Shown here: positions 14,674 through 23,101 of the stretch, piece after piece
How positions within the stretch are numbered: position 1 is the first letter of the stretch
How the letters are laid out: every line of letters starts with the position of its first letter
NCBI GenBank assembly: GCA_047974375.1
Contig: JBKECF010000023.1
Coordinates: 1 to 39,945 of the forward strand
DNA: 39,945 bases
From: JBKECF01 sp047974375
Lineage (GTDB): Bacteria; Bacillota; Clostridia; Lachnospirales; CAMZNU01
Direction of reading: 5' to 3'
Notes under the pieces: model-generated
Database searches by the model: none
Told to the model about the DNA's origin: nothing
What the model saw: only the letters and a program-made list of their open reading frames with translations
Translations under genes and position numbers: made by a program

Positions 14674-16632
14674 ATGAATTCATATAGCAATGATAGTATT
14701 ACACAATTAAAAGGTGCAGACAGGGTACGCCTTAGACCCTCTGTTATATTCGGTTCTGATGGTATAAGTGGTTGTCAACACGCATTTTTTGAAATATTGT
14801 CCAATGCAATAGATGAGGCTAGGCAGGGCTTTGGTAATAAAATTGAAGTTGTAAAATATAAAGATAAATCCATTATGGTAAAGGATTATGGAAGAGGTAT
14901 ACCTGTAGATTATAACAAAACAGAAAATAAAGAGAACTGGGAACTAGTTTTTTGTGAAATGTATGCAGGTGGTAAATACAATAATAATGCTGGTGAAAAC
15001 TATGAATTTTCTTTAGGGTTAAATGGTTTAGGCTTATGCGCAACTCAGTATGCCTCGGAGTATATGACAGCAAGAATTCAACGCGATGGTTATTTATATC
15101 ATCTAGAATTTAGGCAAGGTGAAAATGTTGGTGGTCTTACTAAAACCAAGGTAAATAGCAAATCTACTTTTAGTGAAATAAAGTGGAAACCAGATACCGA
15201 TGTTTTTACAAATATTGATATATCTATGGAGTATTATTTAGAGGTAATTAAAAGACAAGCCATTGTAAATGCGGGCCTTATTTTTGAGTTTTTTGATGAG
15301 GAAACTGATGAAACTTATAGAATTACTTACGAAGATGGCATAAAAGATTATATAAAAGAGTTATCAGATGAAAAAAACTTTACGGATATTTATTATAATG
15401 AAAATGAATCATATGGTAGAGATAGAAAAGACAAAGATGATTATAAACTTAAATTCCAAATAAGCTTTACTTTTAGTAATGAAGTAAATGTAATAGAGTA
15501 TTACCACAATTCTAGTTTTTTATCTCATGGTGGGTCGCCAGATAAGGCTGTAAAGGTAGCATTTGTATATGCCATTGACCAATATTTAAAGTCTAACAAT
15601 ATGTATAAAAAGGATGAAAAGAAAATTACTTTTACAGATGTAGAAGACAGTCTTATTTATATATCAAATTCTTTTTCCACTGTAACAAGTTACGAAAATC
15701 AAACCAAAAAAGCTATAACTAATAAATACATACAAGAGGCAATGACAGAGTTTCTTAAAACAAATTTGGAAATTTATTTTATTGAGAATAAAATAGACGC
15801 AGATAAAATTGCAAATCAAATGTTGGTTAATAAACGAAGTAGAGAGTCTGCTGAAAAAACAAGAATAAGTATAAAAAAGAAGCTTACAGGTGCAATAGAT
15901 GTAAACAATAGAGTAAATAAATTCGTAAATTGTAGAACCAAGGATAAAAACTTGCGAGAATTATATATTGTGGAAGGTGATTCGGCGTTAGGGGCTTGTA
16001 AACTTGGCCGTGATGCTGATTTTCAGGCTATTATGCCAGTCCGTGGGAAAATATTAAATTGTTTAAAAGCAGACTATGATAGAATTTTTAAAAGTGATAT
16101 AATTGTGGATTTATTGCGAGTAATTGGTTCAGGGGTAGAAATACCATCAAAACATAAAACGGATATAGCGTCATTTAATTATGAAAATATGAATTGGAAT
16201 AAAATAATTATTTGTACAGATGCGGATGTGGATGGATTTCAAATAAGAACATTAATATTAACAATGTTATACAGGTTAACGCCAACATTAATAAATAAAG
16301 AAAAAGTATTTATTGCAGAGTCTCCATTGTATGAAATAACAAGTGGTAAGAAAACTTATTTCGCTTATAGTGAAAGTGAAAAGAGCAAAATAGTTAAATC
16401 TTTAGATAAGTTTATAGTGCAACGTTCTAAAGGGCTAGGGGAAAATGAACCTGATATGATGTGGCAAACAACAATGAACCCTGAAACTAGAAAATTAATT
16501 TTAGTTGAACCTAGCGATGTAAAAGAAACTGAAATAATGTTTAATACATTATTGGGTGATGATATTGCCAGCCGTAAAGCTTTTATTAACGACTTTGGCC
16601 ACAAATATATAGATTTAACTGAAACTATTTAA
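14674..16632 (+). CDS. parE: Type IIA topoisomerase subunit B (topoisomerase IV ParE-like)
   Basis: The ATPase and Toprim subunit of a type II topoisomerase that passes one DNA duplex through another. The GHKL fold is present: E40/N44 in FFEILSNAIDEA, DYGRGIP at 71, AGGKYNN at 98, and a lid SLGLNGLGLCATQ where most family members have GLHGVG. The Toprim part has EGDSA at 434, RGKILN, and DADVDG at 516-521; the tail has QRSKGLGENEPDMMW and TTMNPETR. The length of 652 fits ParE or short GyrB. It is divergent from standard GyrB and is followed 15 bases later by a ParC-like partner, so topoisomerase IV is the likeliest role. A gyrase-like enzyme cannot be excluded from sequence alone. Confidence 0.9.
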   Translation: MNSYSNDSITQLKGADRVRLRPSVIFGSDGISGCQHAFFEILSNAIDEARQGFGNKIEVVKYKDKSIMVKDYGRGIPVDYNKTENKENWELVFCEMYAGGKYNNNAGENYEFSLGLNGLGLCATQYASEYMTARIQRDGYLYHLEFRQGENVGGLTKTKVNSKSTFSEIKWKPDTDVFTNIDISMEYYLEVIKRQAIVNAGLIFEFFDEETDETYRITYEDGIKDYIKELSDEKNFTDIYYNENESYGRDRKDKDDYKLKFQISFTFSNEVNVIEYYHNSSFLSHGGSPDKAVKVAFVYAIDQYLKSNNMYKKDEKKITFTDVEDSLIYISNSFSTVTSYENQTKKAITNKYIQEAMTEFLKTNLEIYFIENKIDADKIANQMLVNKRSRESAEKTRISIKKKLTGAIDVNNRVNKFVNCRTKDKNLRELYIVEGDSALGACKLGRDADFQAIMPVRGKILNCLKADYDRIFKSDIIVDLLRVIGSGVEIPSKHKTDIASFNYENMNWNKIIICTDADVDGFQIRTLILTMLYRLTPTLINKEKVFIAESPLYEITSGKKTYFAYSESEKSKIVKSLDKFIVQRSKGLGENEPDMMWQTTMNPETRKLILVEPSDVKETEIMFNTLLGDDIASRKAFINDFGHKYIDLTETI

Positions 16633-16647
16633 ACTTAGGGAGAAAAT

Positions 16648-18795
16648 ATGGAAAATTTTATTAAACAAGATATAAAGGATACCTTAGAATTAAACTATAT
16701 GCCCTATGCAATGAGTGTAATTGTATCACGTGCAATTCCTGAAATAGATGGATTTAAGCCAGCTCATAGAAAACTTTTATATACTATGTTTAAAATGGGT
16801 TTGTTAAAAGGTAATAAAATAAAGTCGGCGGACATAGTAGGGCAGACTATGAGGTTAAATCCTCATGGAGATAGTGCTATTTATGAAACTTTAGTAAGGT
16901 TAACAAGAGGTAATGCAGCTTTAATTCACCCTTTTATAGATTCTAAAGGGAACTTTGGTAAGCAATATTCGAGAGATATGGCATACGCTGCCTCAAGGTA
17001 TACAGAAGCAAAGCTAGATGAATTTTGCAAAGAAATATTTAAGGATATAGACAAAAATACTGTAGATTTTATAGAAAACTATAATGGCTCAACAACAGAG
17101 CCTTTATTGTTGCCCACAACTTTTCCAAATATACTTATTACACCTAATCAAGGTATAGCAGTAGGTATGGCAAGTACTATATGTAGCTTTAATTTAAAAG
17201 AGGTTTGCAAAACAACAATTAAATTTATAGACGATGAAAATATAGACTTATTTAAAAGTTTAAAAGCACCTGATTTTTCTACAGGTGGACAATTAATATA
17301 CGACAAAGAGGCCTTGGACAAAATATATACAACAGGCAGAGGTTCTATTAAAGTACAAGGTAAATATACTTTCGACAAAAAAAATAACTGTATAGAAATA
17401 ACAGAAATACCATATACAACAACCATTGAGCAGATTATAGATAAAATAATTACATTGGTTAAAGATGGCAAACTAAAAGATGTGCAAGATGTTAGGGATG
17501 AAACTGGCTTACAAGGCTTAAAAATTGCAATTGATGTTAAGAAAAATACCAATATAGATGTATTAATGCATAAGTTGTTTACGATGACAACTCTCCGTGA
17601 CAGCTTTAATTGCAACTTTAATATATTGATTAATGGCCAGCCAATGACATTAGGTGTAAGAGGAATATTAGAAAATTGGTTAGACTTTAGAATTGGCTGT
17701 ATAAGAAGGCAAACTCATTTTGATATTAAAAAGAAAAAAGAGAAGTTAGACTTATTAGAGGGCTTAAGTAAAATAATTTTAGACATAGATAAAGCTATAG
17801 AGATTATTAGAAGAACAGAGAACGAAAAAGATGTTTTACCAAACTTAATTTCCTATTTTAAAATTAATGAGATACAGGCTAATTTTATAGCTGAAATTAA
17901 ATTAAGAAATTTAAATAAAGAATACTTATTAAATAGGATTAAAGAAAAGGATGTTTTAATTGATGAAATTAAAAATCTTGAATTATTGTATAATTCAGAT
18001 GACTTAATAAAAGAGGAAATAAAAACTCAGCTTAAGGAAATAATAAAAGTTTATGGTAAACCTCGTTTAACTGAAATAATAGATGATTCAGATGTTGTGG
18101 AAATAGATGAAGACGATTTGGTTCAAGATTTTGGGGTGAAAGTTTTTTTAACAGATCATAGTTATTTTAAAAAAATAACATTATTTTCTTTAAGGTCTGC
18201 TTCAAACCAAAATATAAAAGAGGATGATGAAATTGTACAAGAAATAGAAACTAATAATAAGTCTGAAATGCTATTTTTTACAAATCAACATAGTGTTTAC
18301 AAAACCAAACTTCAAGATGTAACGGAGGTAAAAGCCAGTGTGTTAGGTGATTATTTACCAAACTTACTAGATATGGAAGAGGATGAAAGCGTTCTGTATA
18401 TGGTAAATACTATTGAGTATAAAGGATATATGGTATTTGCTTTTGAAAATGGCAAGGTTGCAAAGGTTACTCTAGACGTATACAAAACAAAAGTTAATAG
18501 AAAAAAATTAATTAATGCCTTTAGTAATAATGACAAAGTAGTAAAAATATTGTACATTGAAAACGATTGCGATATCTATTTAAAAAGAAATGATAAAAAA
18601 ATGATGGTAATAAATACATCTCTTATTCCTCTGAAGGCGACTAAAACAACAATAGGAGTACAAGTATTTAGACTTAAAAAAGATAGCTTTATTTATGAAT
18701 GTGATTTAATTGGAAATTTGGAAGTAGAGGACAAGGAATATTTTAGAGTTAGTAAAATACCTACAACAGGTCATTTTTTAATGGATTTTAAGTAG
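16648..18795 (+). CDS. parC: Type IIA topoisomerase subunit A (topoisomerase IV ParC-like)
   Basis: The DNA-cleaving subunit. Catalytic Tyr118, preceded by Arg117, is in AYAASRYTEAKL. The quinolone-binding region reads NPHGDSAIYE, with Ser76 and Glu80 as in ParC (Ser/Glu) rather than the Ser/Asp usual in GyrA. GNFGKQYSRDMA and the exit-gate region with coiled coil (about residues 340-450) are recognisable. The C-terminal domain ends with TTIGVQVFRLKK, like ParC, and I see no GyrA box (QRRGGKG). 715 residues. GGGAG precedes the ATG. It is co-transcribed with parE, and coaE follows 54 bases later. Confidence 0.9.
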   Translation: MENFIKQDIKDTLELNYMPYAMSVIVSRAIPEIDGFKPAHRKLLYTMFKMGLLKGNKIKSADIVGQTMRLNPHGDSAIYETLVRLTRGNAALIHPFIDSKGNFGKQYSRDMAYAASRYTEAKLDEFCKEIFKDIDKNTVDFIENYNGSTTEPLLLPTTFPNILITPNQGIAVGMASTICSFNLKEVCKTTIKFIDDENIDLFKSLKAPDFSTGGQLIYDKEALDKIYTTGRGSIKVQGKYTFDKKNNCIEITEIPYTTTIEQIIDKIITLVKDGKLKDVQDVRDETGLQGLKIAIDVKKNTNIDVLMHKLFTMTTLRDSFNCNFNILINGQPMTLGVRGILENWLDFRIGCIRRQTHFDIKKKKEKLDLLEGLSKIILDIDKAIEIIRRTENEKDVLPNLISYFKINEIQANFIAEIKLRNLNKEYLLNRIKEKDVLIDEIKNLELLYNSDDLIKEEIKTQLKEIIKVYGKPRLTEIIDDSDVVEIDEDDLVQDFGVKVFLTDHSYFKKITLFSLRSASNQNIKEDDEIVQEIETNNKSEMLFFTNQHSVYKTKLQDVTEVKASVLGDYLPNLLDMEEDESVLYMVNTIEYKGYMVFAFENGKVAKVTLDVYKTKVNRKKLINAFSNNDKVVKILYIENDCDIYLKRNDKKMMVINTSLIPLKATKTTIGVQVFRLKKDSFIYECDLIGNLEVEDKEYFRVSKIPTTGHFLMDFK

Positions 18796-18805
18796 TGTAA
18801 AGCGT

Positions 18806-18834
18806 TTGTACATAATTAATTTATGTGTTAAAAT
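18806..18834 (+). promoter_or_regulatory. Possible internal promoter before coaE
   Basis: TTGTAC (18806-18811), 17 bases, TAAAAT (18829-18834). The match is good, but the predicted start of transcription falls almost on the coaE ribosome-binding site, so its use is doubtful. Confidence 0.35.
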
Positions 18835-18849
18835 TTTAGTGGTGATAAC

Positions 18850-19428
18850 ATGAAAGTATTAGGAATAACAGGCAACTCTGGAGCAGGTAAAAGTACTTGT
18901 TGTCAGATTTTAAATAGACATGGGGGAGAAATAATAAGTGCTGATAAAATTGGCCATTTAGCACTTAAAAAGGGTACAGAGGTTTATGAAAACTTGATTT
19001 GTAAATATGATATACTAGATTCAAATAATGAAATAAATAGAAAAAAATTAGGAAAAATAGTATTTAATAATAAAAAAGATTTAGAATATTTAAACTCCTT
19101 AAGCCATAAATTTATTTATAATGAAATTAAAAGAATAATCAAAAATACAAATGTAAATTTTTTTGTGATAGATGCAGCACTGTTATATGAAATTGGTTTA
19201 GACTGTTTTTGTGATGAAATATGGCTTATAGAAGCGAAACGTGAAGAAAAGTTAAGAAGAATAAGCCAAAGAGACAATATAGATAAGGAAGCAGCAGAAA
19301 AAAGACTTAATAGCCAAAGAAATTTCACTAATATATGGACTATTCATTGTACTATAAGGAATAATGGGAATTTACAAAACTTTGAAGAAGAAATAGAAAA
19401 AAGTTTGAAAAAGTTTTTATTTAAATAG
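18850..19428 (+). CDS. coaE: Dephospho-CoA kinase
   Basis: CoaE phosphorylates the ribose 3'-OH of dephospho-CoA, the last step of coenzyme A synthesis. The P-loop GITGNSGAGKST is at residues 5-16, followed by ISADKIGHLAL in place of the usual DADxxxH motif, and the lid SQRDNIDKEAAEKRLNSQ is typical. The length of 192 is normal. The C-terminal part (FTNIWTIHCTIRNNGNL) diverges from the common ADYVIDNNG pattern but keeps the final NNG. GGTGAT precedes the ATG. The gene runs directly into the lipoprotein gene. Confidence 0.92.
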   Translation: MKVLGITGNSGAGKSTCCQILNRHGGEIISADKIGHLALKKGTEVYENLICKYDILDSNNEINRKKLGKIVFNNKKDLEYLNSLSHKFIYNEIKRIIKNTNVNFFVIDAALLYEIGLDCFCDEIWLIEAKREEKLRRISQRDNIDKEAAEKRLNSQRNFTNIWTIHCTIRNNGNLQNFEEEIEKSLKKFLFK

Positions 19429-19441
19429 AATGGAAATAGTA

Positions 19442-20965
19442 ATGAGAAATATTATTTTTATTATGCTGTTTTTTTTGTGTGGCTGCAGTTCTTTGGATAT
19501 TTTGAATACAAAGGAAGAGCCTACAGAACCAGCTAAAGTAGTTAAAAAAAATGAAGTATACAAAGATAAAGTTGTAATAGGCATAAAAAGAACCTATACA
19601 TTAAATCCGCTAACTGTAAAGGAAGAGCATACAAAAGATGTTTTGTCATTATTGTTTACAAATATAGCTGAATTAAAAAAGGATAATACTGTTGAACTTG
19701 TATTAGGTGAAAGCTATACTTATAATCCAGAAACTAATACGGGCGTTTTAGTTTTAAAGGATGTATTGTGGCAAGATGGACTCAGTTATGTAAGCAGTAA
19801 TGATGTTATATATAGCCTTAATTGCATTAGAAATGATAGTAAGTCCCTTTATTTTAACACAATATCTAATATTAAGAGCTATGGTAAAGTTGACGATAAA
19901 ACAGTGCAGTTTACTCTTTATGAGGATAGAGGGGGAATACCCTATTTTCTTTTATTTCCAGTTATACCGTCAAACCATAAAAATTTAGAAACAATAGACG
20001 GAGCACATTTTGAAAATGTAATAGGTAATGGATTTTATAAAGTTTCTGAATATGGAATTAATGGTAATTTTACTTTGGAGGATAATCCATATGATGATTT
20101 TACTATGGGTATAAAAGAAATTGATATAATTGCACATAGCGATAGTAAAACTCAATTATATTCTTTTGAAGAGGGGTTAATTAACTTTATTCAGGAAGAT
20201 GTAAGTGCATGGAGCAAATACCATGATGATAGAAGCGTAAATATAGTAGAAAATAGCACGTCTTCTTTGGAATTTATTGGTTTTAACTATAGTACGGAAA
20301 TGGGTAATAACTTAGAATTTAGGAAATTAGTAGAAAGTATAATAAATTTTCAAAATATTATACATAATATATATTTGGATTTTTGTGATTATGCATATTC
20401 TACTGTGCAATCAAATCATTTTGCATATAATAAAAATTTAAAATATCCTAAATATGATATTGACGCTGGAAAGGATTTTTTACTTAAAACGGGCTATAAC
20501 GGAGAAGAGATACTTGTTTTAGTAAACAATGAAAATGCAGAAAGGATGCGACTGGCAGAAGAGTTAGTTTCACAACTTAACAATATTGGAGTTAAAGGTG
20601 TGCTAGTAGCATTACCATACGAGGACTATATTAGACGTATAGATGAAAACTATTATCACATTTTAGTAGGCGGATATAATATAGGAGTTTTTCCTAATTA
20701 TGGAATGCTTTTAGGTGATAATAATATTTTTAATTATACAAATGATGGGATGAGGGATTTACTATGGCAAGTGGATAACTCTGCAGATATGCAAAGCTTA
20801 ACGAATAATTTGTTGCAGCTACAACAAGATGTAAATGATAGTTTGATTTTTTTACCAGTATTATTTAAGTATAATGCAATTATCACGGACGAAAATATAA
20901 AGGTATATCCACCAACTTCATATGTAAATGCCTTTTACAATATAAATGAGTGGATACTGGAATAA
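19442..20965 (+). CDS. Oligopeptide-type ABC substrate-binding lipoprotein (SBP_bac_5)
   Basis: A lipid-anchored binding protein of the family 5 extracellular solute-binding type (OppA/DppA-like). Start at ATG 19442 gives a short signal peptide MRNIIFIMLFFLCGC with lipobox LCGC (Cys15); an ATG at 19430 would add four residues. The mature part shows the family pattern: LNPLTVKEEHTKDVLSLL, then VLKDVLWQDGLSYVSSNDVI. About 507 residues. No permease or ATPase is nearby, and it is transcribed with coaE and corA, so it is an orphan; it may lend its ligand to a transporter elsewhere or act in sensing. The ligand is unknown. The ribosome-binding site is weak (GGAAA). Confidence 0.85.
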   Translation: MRNIIFIMLFFLCGCSSLDILNTKEEPTEPAKVVKKNEVYKDKVVIGIKRTYTLNPLTVKEEHTKDVLSLLFTNIAELKKDNTVELVLGESYTYNPETNTGVLVLKDVLWQDGLSYVSSNDVIYSLNCIRNDSKSLYFNTISNIKSYGKVDDKTVQFTLYEDRGGIPYFLLFPVIPSNHKNLETIDGAHFENVIGNGFYKVSEYGINGNFTLEDNPYDDFTMGIKEIDIIAHSDSKTQLYSFEEGLINFIQEDVSAWSKYHDDRSVNIVENSTSSLEFIGFNYSTEMGNNLEFRKLVESIINFQNIIHNIYLDFCDYAYSTVQSNHFAYNKNLKYPKYDIDAGKDFLLKTGYNGEEILVLVNNENAERMRLAEELVSQLNNIGVKGVLVALPYEDYIRRIDENYYHILVGGYNIGVFPNYGMLLGDNNIFNYTNDGMRDLLWQVDNSADMQSLTNNLLQLQQDVNDSLIFLPVLFKYNAIITDENIKVYPPTSYVNAFYNINEWILE

Positions 20966-20976
20966 TAGGAGGGGCC

Positions 20977-21921
20977 ATGCTAGAAATTTTTAAATCGTCA
21001 AAAAATGGCGAGCTAAACGAAGTAAAAGAAATTGAAAATAATTGTTGGATAAACATGATTGCCCCCACCTATGAGGAAATTGAACATGTTGCTTTAAATT
21101 TGGACTTAGATGTAGACTTTATACGAGCACCTCTAGATGAGGAAGAACGATCACGTATAGAAATTGATGGAGAAACAAGACATGGAGTAATAATAATAGA
21201 CACGCCAGTTGAAGAAACAGGAATGGAAACTAAAATAATAGAAACTTATCCATTAGGTATAATTCATACGGATAAATGTATTATAACTGTTTCTTTAAAA
21301 GAAAATCCCATACTAAATCGTTTTGCTCGTGGTGGAGTTAAAACGTTTATTACCTTTAAAAAAACAAGATTTATTTTACAAATATTATATAATAATACAA
21401 CTTTGTACTTACATTACCTAAAGCATATAAACAAATTAAGTACCAGAATTGAGGATGAATTACAAAAAACTATGAGAAATGCGGAGCTAATGCGTCTGTT
21501 GGACTTGGAAAAATCTTTGGTATATATAAATACTTCTCTAAAATCTAATGAGTTAGTTTTTGAGAAATTAATTCGAGTAGAATTTATTGATAGGTTTGAA
21601 GAGGACAAAGAATTAATAGAAGATATAATAATAGAGAATAAGCAGGCTATTGAAATGGCAACAATATATGCGTCAATATTAAGTGAAACAAGGGATGCAT
21701 TTTCATCTGTTATTTCTAACAATGCAAATAATATAATGAAATTATTAGCTTTTATTACACTTATTATGTCTATACCTACTGTTGTGTCAGGTTTTTTTGG
21801 TATGAATGTTATTATTCCAAATGCTTTTTCTGGGGATGATGCCTTTTTACACATATTTATAATGACTTGTATTATTTGTGTAATAGTAACAATTGTAATG
21901 ATGATAAAAAAATTGTTATAA
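20977..21921 (+). CDS. corA: CorA-family divalent cation transporter
   Basis: CorA proteins form pentameric channels for Mg2+ and related ions. The 314 residues have a large cytosolic N-terminal domain and two C-terminal membrane segments; the first ends with the signature GMN (GFFGMNV), which forms the selectivity filter. AGGAGGGG sets the start at ATG 20977; an earlier ATG at 20950 lies within the preceding gene. It is eleven bases after the lipoprotein stop, and so is the last gene of the unit. The subfamily (YfjQ-like) and ion are inferred. Confidence 0.88.
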   Translation: MLEIFKSSKNGELNEVKEIENNCWINMIAPTYEEIEHVALNLDLDVDFIRAPLDEEERSRIEIDGETRHGVIIIDTPVEETGMETKIIETYPLGIIHTDKCIITVSLKENPILNRFARGGVKTFITFKKTRFILQILYNNTTLYLHYLKHINKLSTRIEDELQKTMRNAELMRLLDLEKSLVYINTSLKSNELVFEKLIRVEFIDRFEEDKELIEDIIIENKQAIEMATIYASILSETRDAFSSVISNNANNIMKLLAFITLIMSIPTVVSGFFGMNVIIPNAFSGDDAFLHIFIMTCIICVIVTIVMMIKKLL

Positions 21922-21955
21922 GTACTATAAGAATATTGTATATGATCGTTAAGAA

Positions 21956-22198
21956 TTAGACCTCTACCTCAATGCTCAATGCTGGTATCTAAATTTTGCT
22001 TTCGGCAAAACCAAATACTGTGTGTTTGCCAGCTGTTCATTGCTGTTTTACTCTGAATTTTTGTTTTACAAAAACCAAATGCTAAGCATTGTCTGGTCGG
22101 AAGTTACACTTCCTGCTTGGCTATGCAACCAACTCGGTTATGCGGTCGAATTCGACGTTCAGTTGGGGCTTGTACCCCCCCACTGACGGATAGGTCTA
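21956..22198. other. Structured GC-richer intergenic element
   Basis: About 240 bases unlike the flanking AT-rich DNA. Its ends carry TAGACCT (21957-21963) and AGGTCTA (22192-22198) in inverted order. Inside are two related ~30-base units (around 21988-22019 and 22052-22082), each a hairpin with a TTTTGC- or TTTTTGT-type stem followed by ACCAAAT; a hairpin GGAAGT-TAC-ACTTCC (22099-22113); CCAACT/AGTTGG (22129-22134, 22161-22166) around the palindrome GTCGAATTCGAC; and TCAGTTGGGG facing CCCCCCACTGA (22159-22185). No gene is supported. It may be a MITE-like repeat or a structured RNA. Confidence 0.5.
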
Positions 22199-22226
22199 TT
22201 GACTTTTTGATTTATTGTAGTAATAT
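22199..22226 (+). promoter_or_regulatory. Promoter of the zinc-ribbon HTH gene
   Basis: TTGACT (22199-22204), 16 bases, TAATAT (22221-22226). It begins exactly where the preceding structured element ends and lies ~75 bases before the ATG. Confidence 0.55.
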
Positions 22227-22301
22227 AAGTATATAGGAACAATAGTATTAAGTTATTTGATTTGCAACAGAAGTGAAATTTATAAAAAGGGAGAAATTAA
22301 A

Positions 22302-22700
22302 ATGGCTATACAAAATTGTAGAAAATGTAAAAAAATATTTCATTATATAAATTCACCTATTTGTCCGGAATGCCAAAAAGCTGAACAAAAAGACTTTGAT
22401 AATGTTAGAAGTTTTATAAAAGAAAATAACAAGTCTACATTAGGTGAGGTTTCTGAGGCGACAGGGGTACATACAAAAAAAATATTAAGGTATATCCGTG
22501 AAGGAAGATTAGAAGTTACTTATGGGTTAGAGAGTTCTGTAGTTTGCGAAAAGTGCGGAGTACAAATTGCTACGGGACGTTATTGCACGTCATGTGCAAA
22601 TGAACTAGGAGATAAGTTTAACACCGCTAGCAAAAAAAGTACTAGTGGAATTAAGAAATCGACATCTGGACTAGGCAGAGGTATGTATAGTAAGGATTAA
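22302..22700 (+). CDS. YvyF-like zinc-ribbon/HTH protein (flagellar operon protein family)
   Basis: The 132-residue protein has an N-terminal zinc ribbon (CRKC at 6-9, CPEC near 22), a MerR-like helix-turn-helix (TLGEVSEATGVHTKKILRYI) followed by REGRLEV, and a second zinc ribbon (CEKC, then CTSC). This order matches B. subtilis YvyF and its relatives, usually found beside flgM and named flagellar operon proteins. The tail is Ser/Thr/Lys-rich, without known motifs. ATG 22302 follows GGGAG; an upstream TTG at 22257 would add 15 residues. No flagellar gene is in the window, so the link to motility is by family only. Confidence 0.8.
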   Translation: MAIQNCRKCKKIFHYINSPICPECQKAEQKDFDNVRSFIKENNKSTLGEVSEATGVHTKKILRYIREGRLEVTYGLESSVVCEKCGVQIATGRYCTSCANELGDKFNTASKKSTSGIKKSTSGLGRGMYSKD

Positions 22701-22710
22701 CAAATAGTTG

Positions 22711-22739
22711 TTGACAAAAGGTATTAAAAATAATAAACT
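22711..22739 (+). promoter_or_regulatory. Promoter of the thrS T-box transcript
   Basis: TTGACA (22711-22716), 17 bases, TAAACT (22734-22739). It is eleven bases after the previous stop codon and would start a leader of about 355 nt. Confidence 0.75.
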
Positions 22740-22798
22740 ACTGTAAATTACTTGGGGTTATTTTTATACTTGAATAACTATATATTATAAGAAATTAT

Positions 22799-23067
22799 AA
22801 GAAAAATTTTTGATGAGGATCTAATATAAAATCTAAAGGAAAAAGAATTTTAAGAGAGTGAAGCAATGGTGGGAGCTTTATAATTCAACTTATATTAGTA
22901 CTACCTAGGAGAGACTATTAATATAGTACGTTGATTGCGTTATAATCAAATTGAGATTTAATTGTGTATACTATACTATTAAATAAAATTAGGGTGGAAC
23001 CGCATTAATTTGCCCCTTTCAAGGGGCAAAACCTCTATTATAGCTAGGCTATTATAGAGGTTTTTTT
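22799..23067 (+). promoter_or_regulatory. T-box leader (tRNA-Thr sensing) upstream of thrS
   Basis: The T-box sequence AGGGTGGAACCGC is at 22991-23003, followed by a GCCCC/GGGGC hairpin (23012-23026) and then a terminator: CCTCTATTATAG pairs with CTATTATAGAGG and ends in TTTTTTT (23031-23067). T-box leaders read the charging state of a tRNA; uncharged tRNA stabilises the antiterminator. The region AGTACTACCTAGGAGAG (22897-22913) fits the 3' side of the specifier loop, with ACT (22900-22902) or ACC (22903-22905) as the Thr codon; I cannot decide between them by eye. The 5' limit of stem I is approximate. Confidence 0.9.
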
Positions 23068-23101
23068 ACGTATAAAAATAAATTGTTTGAAGGAGGATAA
23101 T

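Noticed and set aside
21956..22198. CRISPR or tRNA origin for the structured element
   Set aside because: The two internal repeats are diverged and not regularly spaced, and no cloverleaf or TTCRA-type arm could be found.
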